Part shown: in pieces, positions 1 through 5,963 of the stretch
Position numbering within the stretch: the first letter of the stretch is position 1
Layout: each line of letters opens with the position of its first letter
DNA from: Anaerolineae bacterium
GTDB taxonomy: Bacteria; Chloroflexota; Anaerolineae; 4572-78; J111
Direction: 5' to 3'
Assembly (NCBI GenBank): GCA_020433835.1
Contig: JAGRBY010000015.1
Span: forward strand, 21,730 to 31,753
Length of the DNA stretch: 10,024 nt
Made by a program: the position numbers and the translations under genes
Notes under the pieces: generated by a model
Told to the model about the DNA's origin: nothing
Databases searched by the model: none
What the model saw: only the letters and a program-made list of their open reading frames with translations

Positions 1-1
1 G

Positions 2-1213
2 AGCCAACAAATTGCCGTTGGCTTAGATTTAGAGAGTACCCTTAACCGAACCCTCTACTGGAGCAGCCGCCTGGTTGAAACAGAAGTAAGCTTGCTCTGG
101 ATGAGGCCCCCGTCTCAGCCGGATATGACTGAACCTCAACCGCTGCGTTTGGTAGCGACATTAGGCTTTGATCAGAAGGATAATATTTCTCGTAACTTAG
201 AGCAAAGCCTGGCGGCTCAGGTCGTAAAAGAAGGCCAACCCATTATTGTCAACGACCCGGCCTCGCTGAGCGATTTTGATAGCGAGATTTATCGGGCGTG
301 GGATATCAATCTGCACAATATTATTTCGCTGCCCATCAATTATCATGGCGATATTATTGGGGCGATCTCTTTAATCAATAAAATCGGCGGCCCATTTAAC
401 GAGGCTGACTCAACGCTGCTCAGTACCGCCGTAGAAATTATCGCGGTGGCCGTAGGCAATGCTCAACTGCATAAACAAACTATCGATCTCATGAAAGACC
501 GTGAACGCCTTCATACTCAGATGACCCAAACCGAACGTCTGGTTACTGTGGGCCGCTTAACAGCCAGTATTTCTCACGAAATCAATAACCCCATGCAAAC
601 CATACAGGGAGCATTGACGCTGGCCTTGGAAGAGCTTGATGATCCGGAGGAGCTGACCAATTACATTCAGATGAGTCTCAGCGAAACAAAGCGCGTAGTT
701 CAGTTGGTGAGCCGAATGCGACAAATTTATCGTCCCCGAACCGAAAAGCCACGGAGATTGGATATCAACGATTTGATCCAAGATGCAGTCGTAATCGGTC
801 AACGTGAGCTAAAGCGCAAAAAAGTGAATTTAGAGCTTGATCTTGCGGATAATCTACCTGCAACGGTGGCAATTGGCCACCAGTTACGTTTGGTTTTTGT
901 CAATCTTATTCTGAACTTAAGTGATACTATCAGCAATGCAGGCAAAGGCATATTACATCTACGCTCACGAGCGCTGCCGGATATAATTCGAATAGAATTT
1001 TGTACTGATATAGATTCGGTTGATATCACACAATGGGTCGGCGTTCTTCAATTGGAACCAAAACAGAAGATGGCCGAAGTTAGCTTCGGAGCATCGATGA
1101 GCTACGATATTGTGGCAGCCCACAACGGCTCTATCTACTTTCGACAACGCGACCGGGAAGTCATTTGGTTAATAGAGATTCCAATCACAGCATCACCCCA
1201 CCACCTCAACTGA
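2..1213 (+). CDS. GAF-domain histidine kinase with degenerate catalytic domain (5' end outside window)
   Basis: The reading frame is open from base 2, so the true start lies upstream; 403 residues are visible. The first ~165 residues form a GAF sensor domain (pattern IAVGLDLESTLNRTL, later IISLPINYHGDIIGAISLINK). A short coiled coil follows, then a HisKA dimerisation helix with the H-box ISHEINNP; the phospho-accepting His is encoded at 575-577. The C-terminal part has the position and length of an HATPase_c domain but its nucleotide boxes are eroded. The N-box (902-931) keeps its Asn in NLILNLSDTI. The G1 box (about 989-1024) reads CTDIDSVD where DxGxG is expected. No F-box is visible. The G2 box (1082-1129) reads SFGASMSYDIV instead of a GLGL motif. 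The His may therefore be phosphorylated in trans, or the protein may act as a scaffold or phosphatase. It lies 17 bases before an OmpR-type regulator, suggesting a cognate pair. Sensor-kinase identity is firm; loss of kinase activity is inferred. Confidence 0.9.
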   Translation, partial: SQQIAVGLDLESTLNRTLYWSSRLVETEVSLLWMRPPSQPDMTEPQPLRLVATLGFDQKDNISRNLEQSLAAQVVKEGQPIIVNDPASLSDFDSEIYRAWDINLHNIISLPINYHGDIIGAISLINKIGGPFNEADSTLLSTAVEIIAVAVGNAQLHKQTIDLMKDRERLHTQMTQTERLVTVGRLTASISHEINNPMQTIQGALTLALEELDDPEELTNYIQMSLSETKRVVQLVSRMRQIYRPRTEKPRRLDINDLIQDAVVIGQRELKRKKVNLELDLADNLPATVAIGHQLRLVFVNLILNLSDTISNAGKGILHLRSRALPDIIRIEFCTDIDSVDITQWVGVLQLEPKQKMAEVSFGASMSYDIVAAHNGSIYFRQRDREVIWLIEIPITASPHHLN

Positions 1214-1220
1214 ACACAAC

Positions 1221-1225
1221 GGAGG
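1221..1225 (+). promoter_or_regulatory. Shine-Dalgarno GGAGG that fixes the start of the OmpR-type regulator
   Basis: GGAGG lies 5 bases before the ATG at 1231. This makes 1231 the likely start, not the upstream in-frame codon at 1165. The longer form would add 22 unconserved residues inside the 3' end of the kinase gene. The receiver domain begins directly after the 1231 start (MSQPHILIVDD). Confidence 0.75.
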
Positions 1226-1230
1226 CTAGT

Positions 1231-2013
1231 ATGAGTCAACCCCACATCCTCATTGTTGATGATAATGATACTGTTCGATATATTTTAACCAACACCCTAA
1301 AACATCAAGGGTATGTTATTGACAGCGCGTCTGACGGTTCTGAAGCGCTGCAAAAATTGGTTCAAACCTCTTACGATCTTATGCTGTTGGATCTCCATAT
1401 GAGTCCGGTGGACGGCCTTGAAGTTTTACACCAGATACGCGAGAAAGATCCACTCTTATCCGTTATTATTCTTACGGCCTACAGCTCGGTCGAAAGCGCA
1501 GTTGACGCCCTCCGGTTGGGGGCATTTGATTATCTCTTCAAACCTGCTGCCCCGGATGCTATTCGGCAGCGTGTTTATGAAGGTATACAGCATCGCCAGC
1601 AACTTTTACATCAACAAAACGTGTTAAACCAAATTGACACGCTACGCCAAACATTGAATGCACTCGAACCGGCTCACAAGGCACCCCCTCCTTTAGAACC
1701 CGCCACAACTTTTATTCAGTCAGGCCGATTGATAATCGATCCTCATCACCGGCAGGCAACATTAGATGACACATCTTTAGATTTAACCACCGCAGAGTTT
1801 GATGTTTTGGTTTGTCTGGTTAAAGCTGCGCCTAATCCGGTTTCGCCACAAGAATTAGTAAAATGTGCTCTAGGATACGAAGTTGAGATGATGGAAGCAC
1901 GCGACATTACCAAGTGGCATATTCACCATCTACGCCGCAAAATAGAAACCGATAAAACGCCTCGCTATATAAAAACCATTCGCCACAAAGGGTATTTGTG
2001 GAGCGGTCAATAA
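1231..2013 (+). CDS. OmpR/PhoB-family response regulator (REC + winged helix)
   Basis: This is a 260-residue DNA-binding response regulator. The receiver domain (about 5-118) has the acidic pair D10/D11, phosphoacceptor D54 in LLDLHMSPVDG, switch T82 in ILTAYSS and K104 in LFKPAAP. A linker of about 45 residues with helical, Gln-rich then Pro-rich character (120-163) is longer than in classical OmpR. The output domain (about 164-258) is a Trans_reg_C winged helix: LTTAEFDVLVCLV, recognition-helix region ARDITKWHIHHLRRKIE, and the wing RYIKTIRHKGYLW. The alpha4-beta5 part of the receiver (AYSSVESAVDALRLGAFDYLFKP) looks more like NtrC-type receivers than typical OmpR ones. The gene probably shares a transcript with the degenerate GAF kinase upstream. 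The repeat-rich gap downstream, before the roadblock operon, is a natural candidate target. Family call is firm; target is inferred. Confidence 0.95.
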   Translation: MSQPHILIVDDNDTVRYILTNTLKHQGYVIDSASDGSEALQKLVQTSYDLMLLDLHMSPVDGLEVLHQIREKDPLLSVIILTAYSSVESAVDALRLGAFDYLFKPAAPDAIRQRVYEGIQHRQQLLHQQNVLNQIDTLRQTLNALEPAHKAPPPLEPATTFIQSGRLIIDPHHRQATLDDTSLDLTTAEFDVLVCLVKAAPNPVSPQELVKCALGYEVEMMEARDITKWHIHHLRRKIETDKTPRYIKTIRHKGYLWSGQ

Positions 2014-2036
2014 CCCCCATATTTCCACAAAATTTT

Positions 2037-2098
2037 CCAACGCTATTTTAAAGTTTGCCAACTTTTACCAACTTTGCCTAACCGCGATAAAGAAAGTT
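2037..2098 (+). promoter_or_regulatory. Cluster of CCAAC / AAAGTT elements upstream of the roadblock-GTPase operon
   Basis: CCAAC occurs at 2037-2041, 2058-2062 and 2068-2072, with a variant CCTAAC at 2077-2082. The spacings are close to multiples of one helical turn. The middle pair is an 8-base direct repeat CCAACTTT with period 10 (2058-2065, 2068-2075). The same bases give AAAGTT-TGCC-AACTTT, a 6+6 inverted repeat at 2050-2065, and AAAGTTTG recurs at 2093-2100. Tandem repeats in helical phase are typical of OmpR/PhoB-type regulator sites, and such a regulator is encoded immediately upstream. The inverted repeat could instead be a weak AT-rich terminator for the first operon. Binding is not shown. 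Confidence 0.4.
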
Positions 2099-2101
2099 TG
2101 C

Positions 2102-2110
2102 TGTTATACT
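2102..2110 (+). promoter_or_regulatory. Extended -10 promoter for the roadblock-GTPase operon
   Basis: TGTTATACT matches the extended -10 form TGnTATAAT at all but one position. No good -35 lies 16-18 bases upstream, which suits an extended -10 or activator-dependent promoter. The predicted transcript start is near 2117, about 29 bases before the ATG at 2146. The repeat cluster at 2037-2098 sits where an activator or repressor would be expected. Confidence 0.5.
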
Positions 2111-2145
2111 GTAACAACATCAGTTAAGCAAAGTTAGAGTCAAAC

Positions 2146-3030
2146 ATGTACAAAAAGCGAATTTTAATTGTCGACGATGAAGAGACAATTTTAACGATTC
2201 TTAAAAATAGCTTAATGAAAGTATCGCCCCATTATGATGTGGTAACCGTATCGGATGGATTTTCCGCACTCGACCAATTGTTGAACGACGAATTTGATCT
2301 GGTTATTACCGATTATAATATGGGCCCGATGGATGGATTGGAACTGCTCGAAGCAGTTCGCTATGCGCAGCCTGACGCCGAACTAATTTTGATGACAGCG
2401 TATGGCACCCATGCGTTAGAAGCAGAGGTAAGTCGTATCCCTGTTTACGGCTATTTAGCCAAACCTTTAGAGGTGAACACCTTTCGCCAAATTGTAAAAG
2501 AGGCTTTGGGCGAAGTAGCCCTAGAGCAGGCCAAAATTGTTATTTTATCAGGCGAAAAACATCAAGAAATTAGCCACCTTTTAGAAAAATTAAGCCGAGA
2601 CATTGGAGCACGCTGCATTTTTCTCTCAGACGCCGGTGGCCAACTTATTGTTCAAACGGGTGATATGGGAAATTTACCGGTTGAAAATATCGCCTCGCTT
2701 CTGGGCGGCGGTATAGCAACCCTTGTAGAGACAGGCCGCGCTCTTGATGGCGATACGGACGCAATTAATTTAGCCTATCACGAAGGTAAAAACGAGTACC
2801 TGTACGGCATCAATATCGGTTATCAATTTTTGCTCACGCTCATTATCAATCGAGGCCCGTACAGCAGTCGACTTGGCTCAGTTTGGTATCATGCCCAACA
2901 AGCGGCGGTTATTTTACGCCACCAGTTAGCCGAAGCCGAACATGTAAGTCCGCGTGATGTATTTGAACAATCACTGGGACAGGCGTTCGACACGGAACTC
3001 GACAAACTTTTTTTCGAACCCGATCTTTAA
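2146..3030 (+). CDS. Response regulator with receiver + roadblock/LC7 domain and acidic C-terminal tail
   Basis: The protein has 294 residues. The receiver domain (about 4-122) has D10/D11, phosphoacceptor D56 in VITDYNMGPMDG, T84 in LMTAYG and K106 in YLAKPLE, so it looks phosphorylatable. Residues ~138-262 are a divergent roadblock/LC7 domain. They align with the next gene product from the first helix (HLLEKLSRDIGARCIFLSD) through IASLLGGGIA to the last helix (HAQQAAVILRHQLA). In place of a DNA-binding domain, output would go by protein contact, most simply to the MglA-like GTPase encoded two genes on. The acidic amphipathic tail FDTELDKLFFE (281-291) is echoed at the end of the next protein. 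The gene opens the operon after the promoter at 2102-2110. Its Shine-Dalgarno is weak. Domain calls are firm; GTPase coupling is inferred from context. Confidence 0.9.
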   Translation: MYKKRILIVDDEETILTILKNSLMKVSPHYDVVTVSDGFSALDQLLNDEFDLVITDYNMGPMDGLELLEAVRYAQPDAELILMTAYGTHALEAEVSRIPVYGYLAKPLEVNTFRQIVKEALGEVALEQAKIVILSGEKHQEISHLLEKLSRDIGARCIFLSDAGGQLIVQTGDMGNLPVENIASLLGGGIATLVETGRALDGDTDAINLAYHEGKNEYLYGINIGYQFLLTLIINRGPYSSRLGSVWYHAQQAAVILRHQLAEAEHVSPRDVFEQSLGQAFDTELDKLFFEPDL

Positions 3031-3154
3031 CAGTTCAGATGTACAGGGTAGTTAATAATCGCTTAGCCCCAAGCTTCGATTATCAACCGCACGTCGGCAA
3101 GTTACTTTCCAAAAAAGTACCGACCTCCGAACTATATGATCCTAGTCTTATCAC

Positions 3155-3180
3155 TGTGAAACAAATTTGGTTGTTTCACA
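3155..3180. promoter_or_regulatory. Perfect 10+10 inverted repeat between the REC-roadblock and roadblock genes
   Basis: TGTGAAACAA (3155-3164) and TTGTTTCACA (3171-3180) are exact reverse complements separated by 6 bases. The element ends 30 bases before the ATG at 3211, inside a 180-base gap that carries no credible gene. No T-tract follows, so it is not a standard intrinsic terminator. It could be an operator for a dimeric regulator or an mRNA hairpin that sets relative expression or stability of the two flanking cistrons. It is not a CRP site, because the TGTGA and TCACA halves are 16 bases apart, not 6. Confidence 0.6.
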
Positions 3181-3210
3181 ACATCGTTTATCTCTTATTA
3201 GGAGAACCGT

Positions 3211-3756
3211 ATGAAATTTCAACAATCCAGCGGCGGACACTACAGTCTACGAAGCGGTATGATCATTTATCCTTCGCAGGATAAGCTTATTAGTGAAACT
3301 CTAACCGATCTAAAACAAAAATTACCGGCCCACTTAATTGTTTTAGTTGATGTTACCGGACAAGTTGTATCGGCTCAGGGAGAGAAAAACAATATCGATC
3401 TGGTCTCCTTAGGCTCGCTTATAGCCGGTGATCTGGCGGCGAGCCAGGAAATAGCCCGATTAACCGGCCAATATCAGGACAACCAACTTGTTTTGCGAGA
3501 AGGCCAAAATTTTCACACCTTTATCATTGAGGCTGGCATACACCTGGCATTATTGGTGCAGGTTGCCGATAGCGTACCGCTTGGTTGGGGCAGAATGCTC
3601 ACTTTGAAAGCAGCCCAGCGTTTGGCTGAAATCGCCGAACAACAACCTAAAGAAACAGAGAAAAGTAAATCAACGCAAGAAACAGAAGAGATGTTGGGAC
3701 AAGAAGCTTTGTCAGATCTGTTTACCGATGCCTTAGACGATCTTTGGATGGAGTAA
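3211..3756 (+). CDS. Roadblock/LC7-domain protein with acidic C-terminal tail
   Basis: The protein has 181 residues. The start is supported by AGGAG at 3200-3204, 6 bases before the ATG. Residues ~25-142 form a roadblock/LC7 domain (helix, LIVLVDVTGQVVSAQG hairpin, LGSLIAGDLAASQEIARL helix, HLALLVQV strand, final helix LTLKAAQRLAEIA). It resembles the C-terminal half of the preceding REC-roadblock protein more than the later roadblock genes. A charged low-complexity linker (146-162, rich in E, K, T, Q) leads to the tail FTDALDDLWME (171-181). This matches the tail of the upstream protein in spacing and chemistry. Roadblock proteins bind small Ras-like GTPases (MglB with MglA is the best-known bacterial case). 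The GTPase gene begins 4 bases after this stop codon, so this is the most likely direct partner. Whether it acts as a GTPase-activating or exchange factor cannot be read from the sequence. Confidence 0.88.
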   Translation: MKFQQSSGGHYSLRSGMIIYPSQDKLISETLTDLKQKLPAHLIVLVDVTGQVVSAQGEKNNIDLVSLGSLIAGDLAASQEIARLTGQYQDNQLVLREGQNFHTFIIEAGIHLALLVQVADSVPLGWGRMLTLKAAQRLAEIAEQQPKETEKSKSTQETEEMLGQEALSDLFTDALDDLWME

Positions 3757-3760
3757 AGGC

Positions 3761-4345
3761 ATGTTCATCAACTGGCAGCTTCGCGAACTAAACCTAAAGG
3801 TTGTCTATTATGGCCCGGCTTTAAGTGGCAAGACAACCAACTTGGAGCAAATTCATCAACACACCAACCCTAAACAACGCGGTGAATTGGTTTCATTAAA
3901 AACACGAGAAGATCGAACCCTTTACTTTGATTTCTTACAGTTAGAGCTGGGTAAAATCAGCGGTTTAACGCCCAAGATACATCTCTATACGGTTCCCGGA
4001 CAATCCTATTATGAAGCCAGCCGCAAATTAGTTTTACGGGGCGCTGATGGCGTTGTTTTTGTGGCAGACTCCAACAAAAATCGCGTCAACGAAAATGTAG
4101 AGTCTTGGGAAAATATGAAAGCCCATCTTGTTTCGTTGAATATTCCGTCAGACTTACCTTTGATTGTCCAGCTCAATAAACGTGATCTGCCCAATGCTAT
4201 TGATGTGGCAGCATTAAGCCAAACATTAGGCGTTAACGGTCACCCTGTTTTTGAGGCGGTTGCCGTTCAAGGGAAAGGCGTTTTTAATACGCTAAAAGCT
4301 ATTATCAATGGGGTTGTTAGACGTGTACAGCGCGAAATGGCTTAG
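3761..4345 (+). CDS. MglA-like small Ras-superfamily GTPase
   Basis: The protein has 194 residues, a normal MglA length. The P-loop is GPALSGKTT (18-26). The switch I region holds the family motif TREDRTLYFDF (48-58), with R52 placed like the catalytic Arg of Myxococcus MglA. Switch II is TVPGQSYYEASRK (77-89), where Thr replaces the usual G3 Asp, as is normal in MglA proteins, and Q81 is the expected catalytic Gln. VVFVADS follows, then the guanine-specificity motif NKRD (139-142) and EAVAVQGKGVFNTLK near the end. The protein lacks a lipidation signal or membrane segment and should be cytosolic. In Myxococcus and Thermus, MglA cycles between GTP and GDP states under a roadblock partner (MglB) and sets cell polarity and motility direction. 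Here four roadblock genes surround it on the same strand, only 4 bases after one of them. The family call is firm; the pathway output is unknown. Confidence 0.95.
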   Translation: MFINWQLRELNLKVVYYGPALSGKTTNLEQIHQHTNPKQRGELVSLKTREDRTLYFDFLQLELGKISGLTPKIHLYTVPGQSYYEASRKLVLRGADGVVFVADSNKNRVNENVESWENMKAHLVSLNIPSDLPLIVQLNKRDLPNAIDVAALSQTLGVNGHPVFEAVAVQGKGVFNTLKAIINGVVRRVQREMA

Positions 4346-4394
4346 AGTCATCATCCTTACTAGCTAACAAACCACTTATTAAAAGGAAAACTAC

Positions 4395-4787
4395 ATGTTT
4401 AATATAGCGCCAACAACCGGATCAACCGAAATTGCCCGGTTGCTTGCAGAAATGAATAAAAAAGGGGGCTTTCCGATTTCTGTTTTAACCGACCGACAGG
4501 GCTTTCCCATTGCTTCGGCAGCGAACCCTGACCAAGACCCAGATACGCAATCGGCTGTGGTTGCCCTGGTTCAAAAAACAGCTTCACAAGTAAGTAATCA
4601 ACTTGGCATGGCCCAAACCGATGAAATATCGCTTTATGATGCCAAAGGGCGGCGGCTCGTGTGCCGTCCCTTCAACGCCAACAATCATGAAATGATTTTA
4701 GCTGTTATCATCCCCACCAAAGAACAAAGTTATCGACGTTTAACCAACCAAGCGGTTAGTGCTATTCGACGACAGTGGAAACTTTAA
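4395..4787 (+). CDS. Roadblock/LC7-domain protein
   Basis: This is a 130-residue single-domain protein with AGGA at 4384-4387, 7 bases before the ATG. After a short N-terminal segment it shows the roadblock layout: helix (TEIARLLAEMNKKG), beta-hairpin FPISVLTDRQGFPIASA (26-42), long helix QSAVVALVQKTASQVSNQL (52-70), strands ISLYDAKGRRLVCRPF and EMILAVIIP, and a basic last helix ending in IRRQWKL. The loop NPDQDPDTQ is rich in Asp. It is clearly distinct from both neighbouring roadblock types: it lacks the acidic tail of the two genes before the GTPase and the ILGLSKRSV signature of the two roadblock domains that follow. It lies 49 bases after the GTPase and 15 before the DUF4388 gene. It is plausibly another GTPase regulator or a heterodimer partner of the other roadblock proteins. 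Confidence 0.85.
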   Translation: MFNIAPTTGSTEIARLLAEMNKKGGFPISVLTDRQGFPIASAANPDQDPDTQSAVVALVQKTASQVSNQLGMAQTDEISLYDAKGRRLVCRPFNANNHEMILAVIIPTKEQSYRRLTNQAVSAIRRQWKL

Positions 4788-4802
4788 GGGCAGGTCAACC
4801 TT

Positions 4803-5525
4803 ATGGCATTGCAAGGTAACTTAAAAGATATGACGGTAGCTGATTTGATCCAGCATAATTGCATGGATCATAAAACAGCCCGACTAACAATTGATCGCAA
4901 TGGAGAACAAGCCACGCTTTTCTTTAAGGGTGGAAATGTACCCCATGCAACGTTAGGCAGCTTAGAGGGTGAGGAAGTTGTATTCCAAATATTGAATTGG
5001 AAAGATGGACAATTCACCCTGGAAATGGGTTTTGAGACGCCTGGCGAAACGATATCGCGCAGTTGGTCCGGCCTACTACTTGAGGGGGCACGTCGCTTAG
5101 ATGAAGCAGGTGCAGCCACCAACGGCACACATCCCCCCTCCAATTCCACGCACATTGAAGGGGCTTTACAAAACAAACTTTCTCACATTTTTGCAAACGT
5201 ATCAGACATCGAAGGTATCGCGATTATTGGCGTTGATGGGGAAGTACTCGCCGCCAAATTGCAGCAATCTACCATAGATGAGGATGATATAGGAGCAATT
5301 GGAGCAGCAATTTTAGGCTTAAGCAAGCGCAGTGTCGATCAACTGAAACGAGGCGGCTTCAAACAAGCTCTTCTGCAAGGCATAGACGGCAACATTATTA
5401 TCACCAATATTACCGAAGACGTTCTTTTTGTGGGTCTAACGCCCGATAAGGTCAATATGGGCTTTGTTTTTTCTGAAGCTAGAGAAATTACGAATGAAGT
5501 TCGTGAAGCTCTGCAATCAAATTAG
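4803..5525 (+). CDS. DUF4388 (PATAN) + roadblock/LC7 fusion protein
   Basis: The protein has 240 residues. Residues 1-100 are a DUF4388/PATAN domain: MALQGNLKDMTVADLIQ, the TARLTI and ATLFFKGGNVPHA strands, EGEEVVFQILNWKDGQF, then the closing helix. PATAN domains are adaptor modules found in CheY-like and GTPase-linked signalling proteins. A Gly/Thr/Asn/Ser-rich linker (102-118) joins it to a roadblock/LC7 domain (about 124-236), with IGVDGEVLAAKL, AAILGLSKRSVDQLKRGGFKQ, GNIIITNI and LFVGLTP. That domain is a close paralogue of the next gene. The fusion suggests an adaptor linking receptor or regulator proteins to the GTPase module. The Shine-Dalgarno is modest (CAGG region, ~8 bases before the ATG), with only 15 bases after the previous stop, so coupled translation is likely. 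Confidence 0.9.
   Translation: MALQGNLKDMTVADLIQHNCMDHKTARLTIDRNGEQATLFFKGGNVPHATLGSLEGEEVVFQILNWKDGQFTLEMGFETPGETISRSWSGLLLEGARRLDEAGAATNGTHPPSNSTHIEGALQNKLSHIFANVSDIEGIAIIGVDGEVLAAKLQQSTIDEDDIGAIGAAILGLSKRSVDQLKRGGFKQALLQGIDGNIIITNITEDVLFVGLTPDKVNMGFVFSEAREITNEVREALQSN
5305..5371 (+). repeat. Copy 1 of a 67-base intragenic duplicated segment
   Basis: This segment matches 5720-5786 at 62 of 67 positions by hand alignment (offset 415, no gaps). It encodes the AAILGLSKRSV..QLKRG.FKQAL core of the roadblock domain. The flanking parts of the two genes are noticeably more diverged. Confidence 0.8.
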
Positions 5526-5553
5526 TTAATACTTTTTATTAAGGAGATCATTT

Positions 5554-5931
5554 ATGACAACAAAAAAGAGAAGTGAAAAATTAGCCGATGCGTTAGTTGA
5601 ACTCTTACGAGAGTCTTCTGACATCGACGGGGCAGCAGTGGTTGGCGTTGACGGGTTGGTTTACTCAGCGAATGTTCCTCAAAAAGCCCTTGATGAAGAG
5701 ATGGTAGGTGCTACTTCGGCAGCAATTTTAGGTTTAAGCAAGCGCAGTGTCGGTCAACTGAAACGCGGCGACTTCAAACAAGCCCTCATTCAAGGTGACG
5801 ATGGCAATATTATTGTAACCAGTCTTAATGATGAAACCCTGCTCATCGGTTTAACCCCCCACAACGTCAACCTGGGCATGGCTTTTGCTGAAACCCGTAA
5901 CATGATACAGACCCTTAGCAGCATTTTATAA
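5554..5931 (+). CDS. Stand-alone roadblock/LC7 protein, paralogue of the preceding roadblock domain
   Basis: The protein has 125 residues, with a strong AAGGAG at 5541-5546, 7 bases before the ATG. It is a single roadblock/LC7 domain: helix LADALVELLRE, hairpin IDGAAVVGVDGLVYSA, helix SAAILGLSKRSVGQLKRGDFKQ (55-76), strands GNIIVTSL and LLIGLTP, and last helix AETRNMIQTL. Over about 95 residues it is identical to the C-terminal domain of the preceding DUF4388 fusion at roughly 56 positions (hand count). A duplication followed by gain or loss of the DUF4388 domain is therefore likely. The two proteins could form heterodimers, in which one partner is tethered through DUF4388. Single-domain roadblock proteins of this kind dimerise and bind Ras-like GTPases in the families known. 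Confidence 0.9.
   Translation: MTTKKRSEKLADALVELLRESSDIDGAAVVGVDGLVYSANVPQKALDEEMVGATSAAILGLSKRSVGQLKRGDFKQALIQGDDGNIIVTSLNDETLLIGLTPHNVNLGMAFAETRNMIQTLSSIL
5720..5786 (+). repeat. Copy 2 of a 67-base intragenic duplicated segment
   Basis: This is the partner of 5305-5371, with five mismatches over 67 bases. Three of the five (C/T in LGL, A/C in KRG, T/C in QAL) are silent; the other two change Asp to Gly and Gly to Asp. Confidence 0.8.
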
Positions 5932-5963
5932 CTACATTCAACCACACTTAAGGAGATAATACA

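Noticed and set aside
1165..1230. Upstream in-frame start for the OmpR-type regulator
   Set aside because: It lies within the end of the kinase gene and lacks a ribosome site, whereas GGAGG at 1221-1225 points to 1231, where the receiver domain begins.
2021..2030. DnaA-box-like TTTCCACAA
   Set aside because: It is a single imperfect match with no neighbouring boxes, AT-rich unwinding repeats or dnaA/dnaN genes to support an origin.
3135..3140. Internal -10 box TATGAT before the second roadblock gene
   Set aside because: The -35 position 17 bases upstream reads AAAAAG and there is no TG extension, so the match is no better than chance in AT-rich DNA.
3155..3180. CRP/FNR-type operator
   Set aside because: The TGTGA and TCACA halves are 16 bases apart. 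CRP needs a 6-base spacer, so only the half-site letters agree.
3039..3284. An 81-codon open frame in the gap after the REC-roadblock gene
   Set aside because: It has no Shine-Dalgarno, runs 74 bases into the well-supported roadblock gene in another frame, contains the inverted repeat, and its product resembles no family I recognise.
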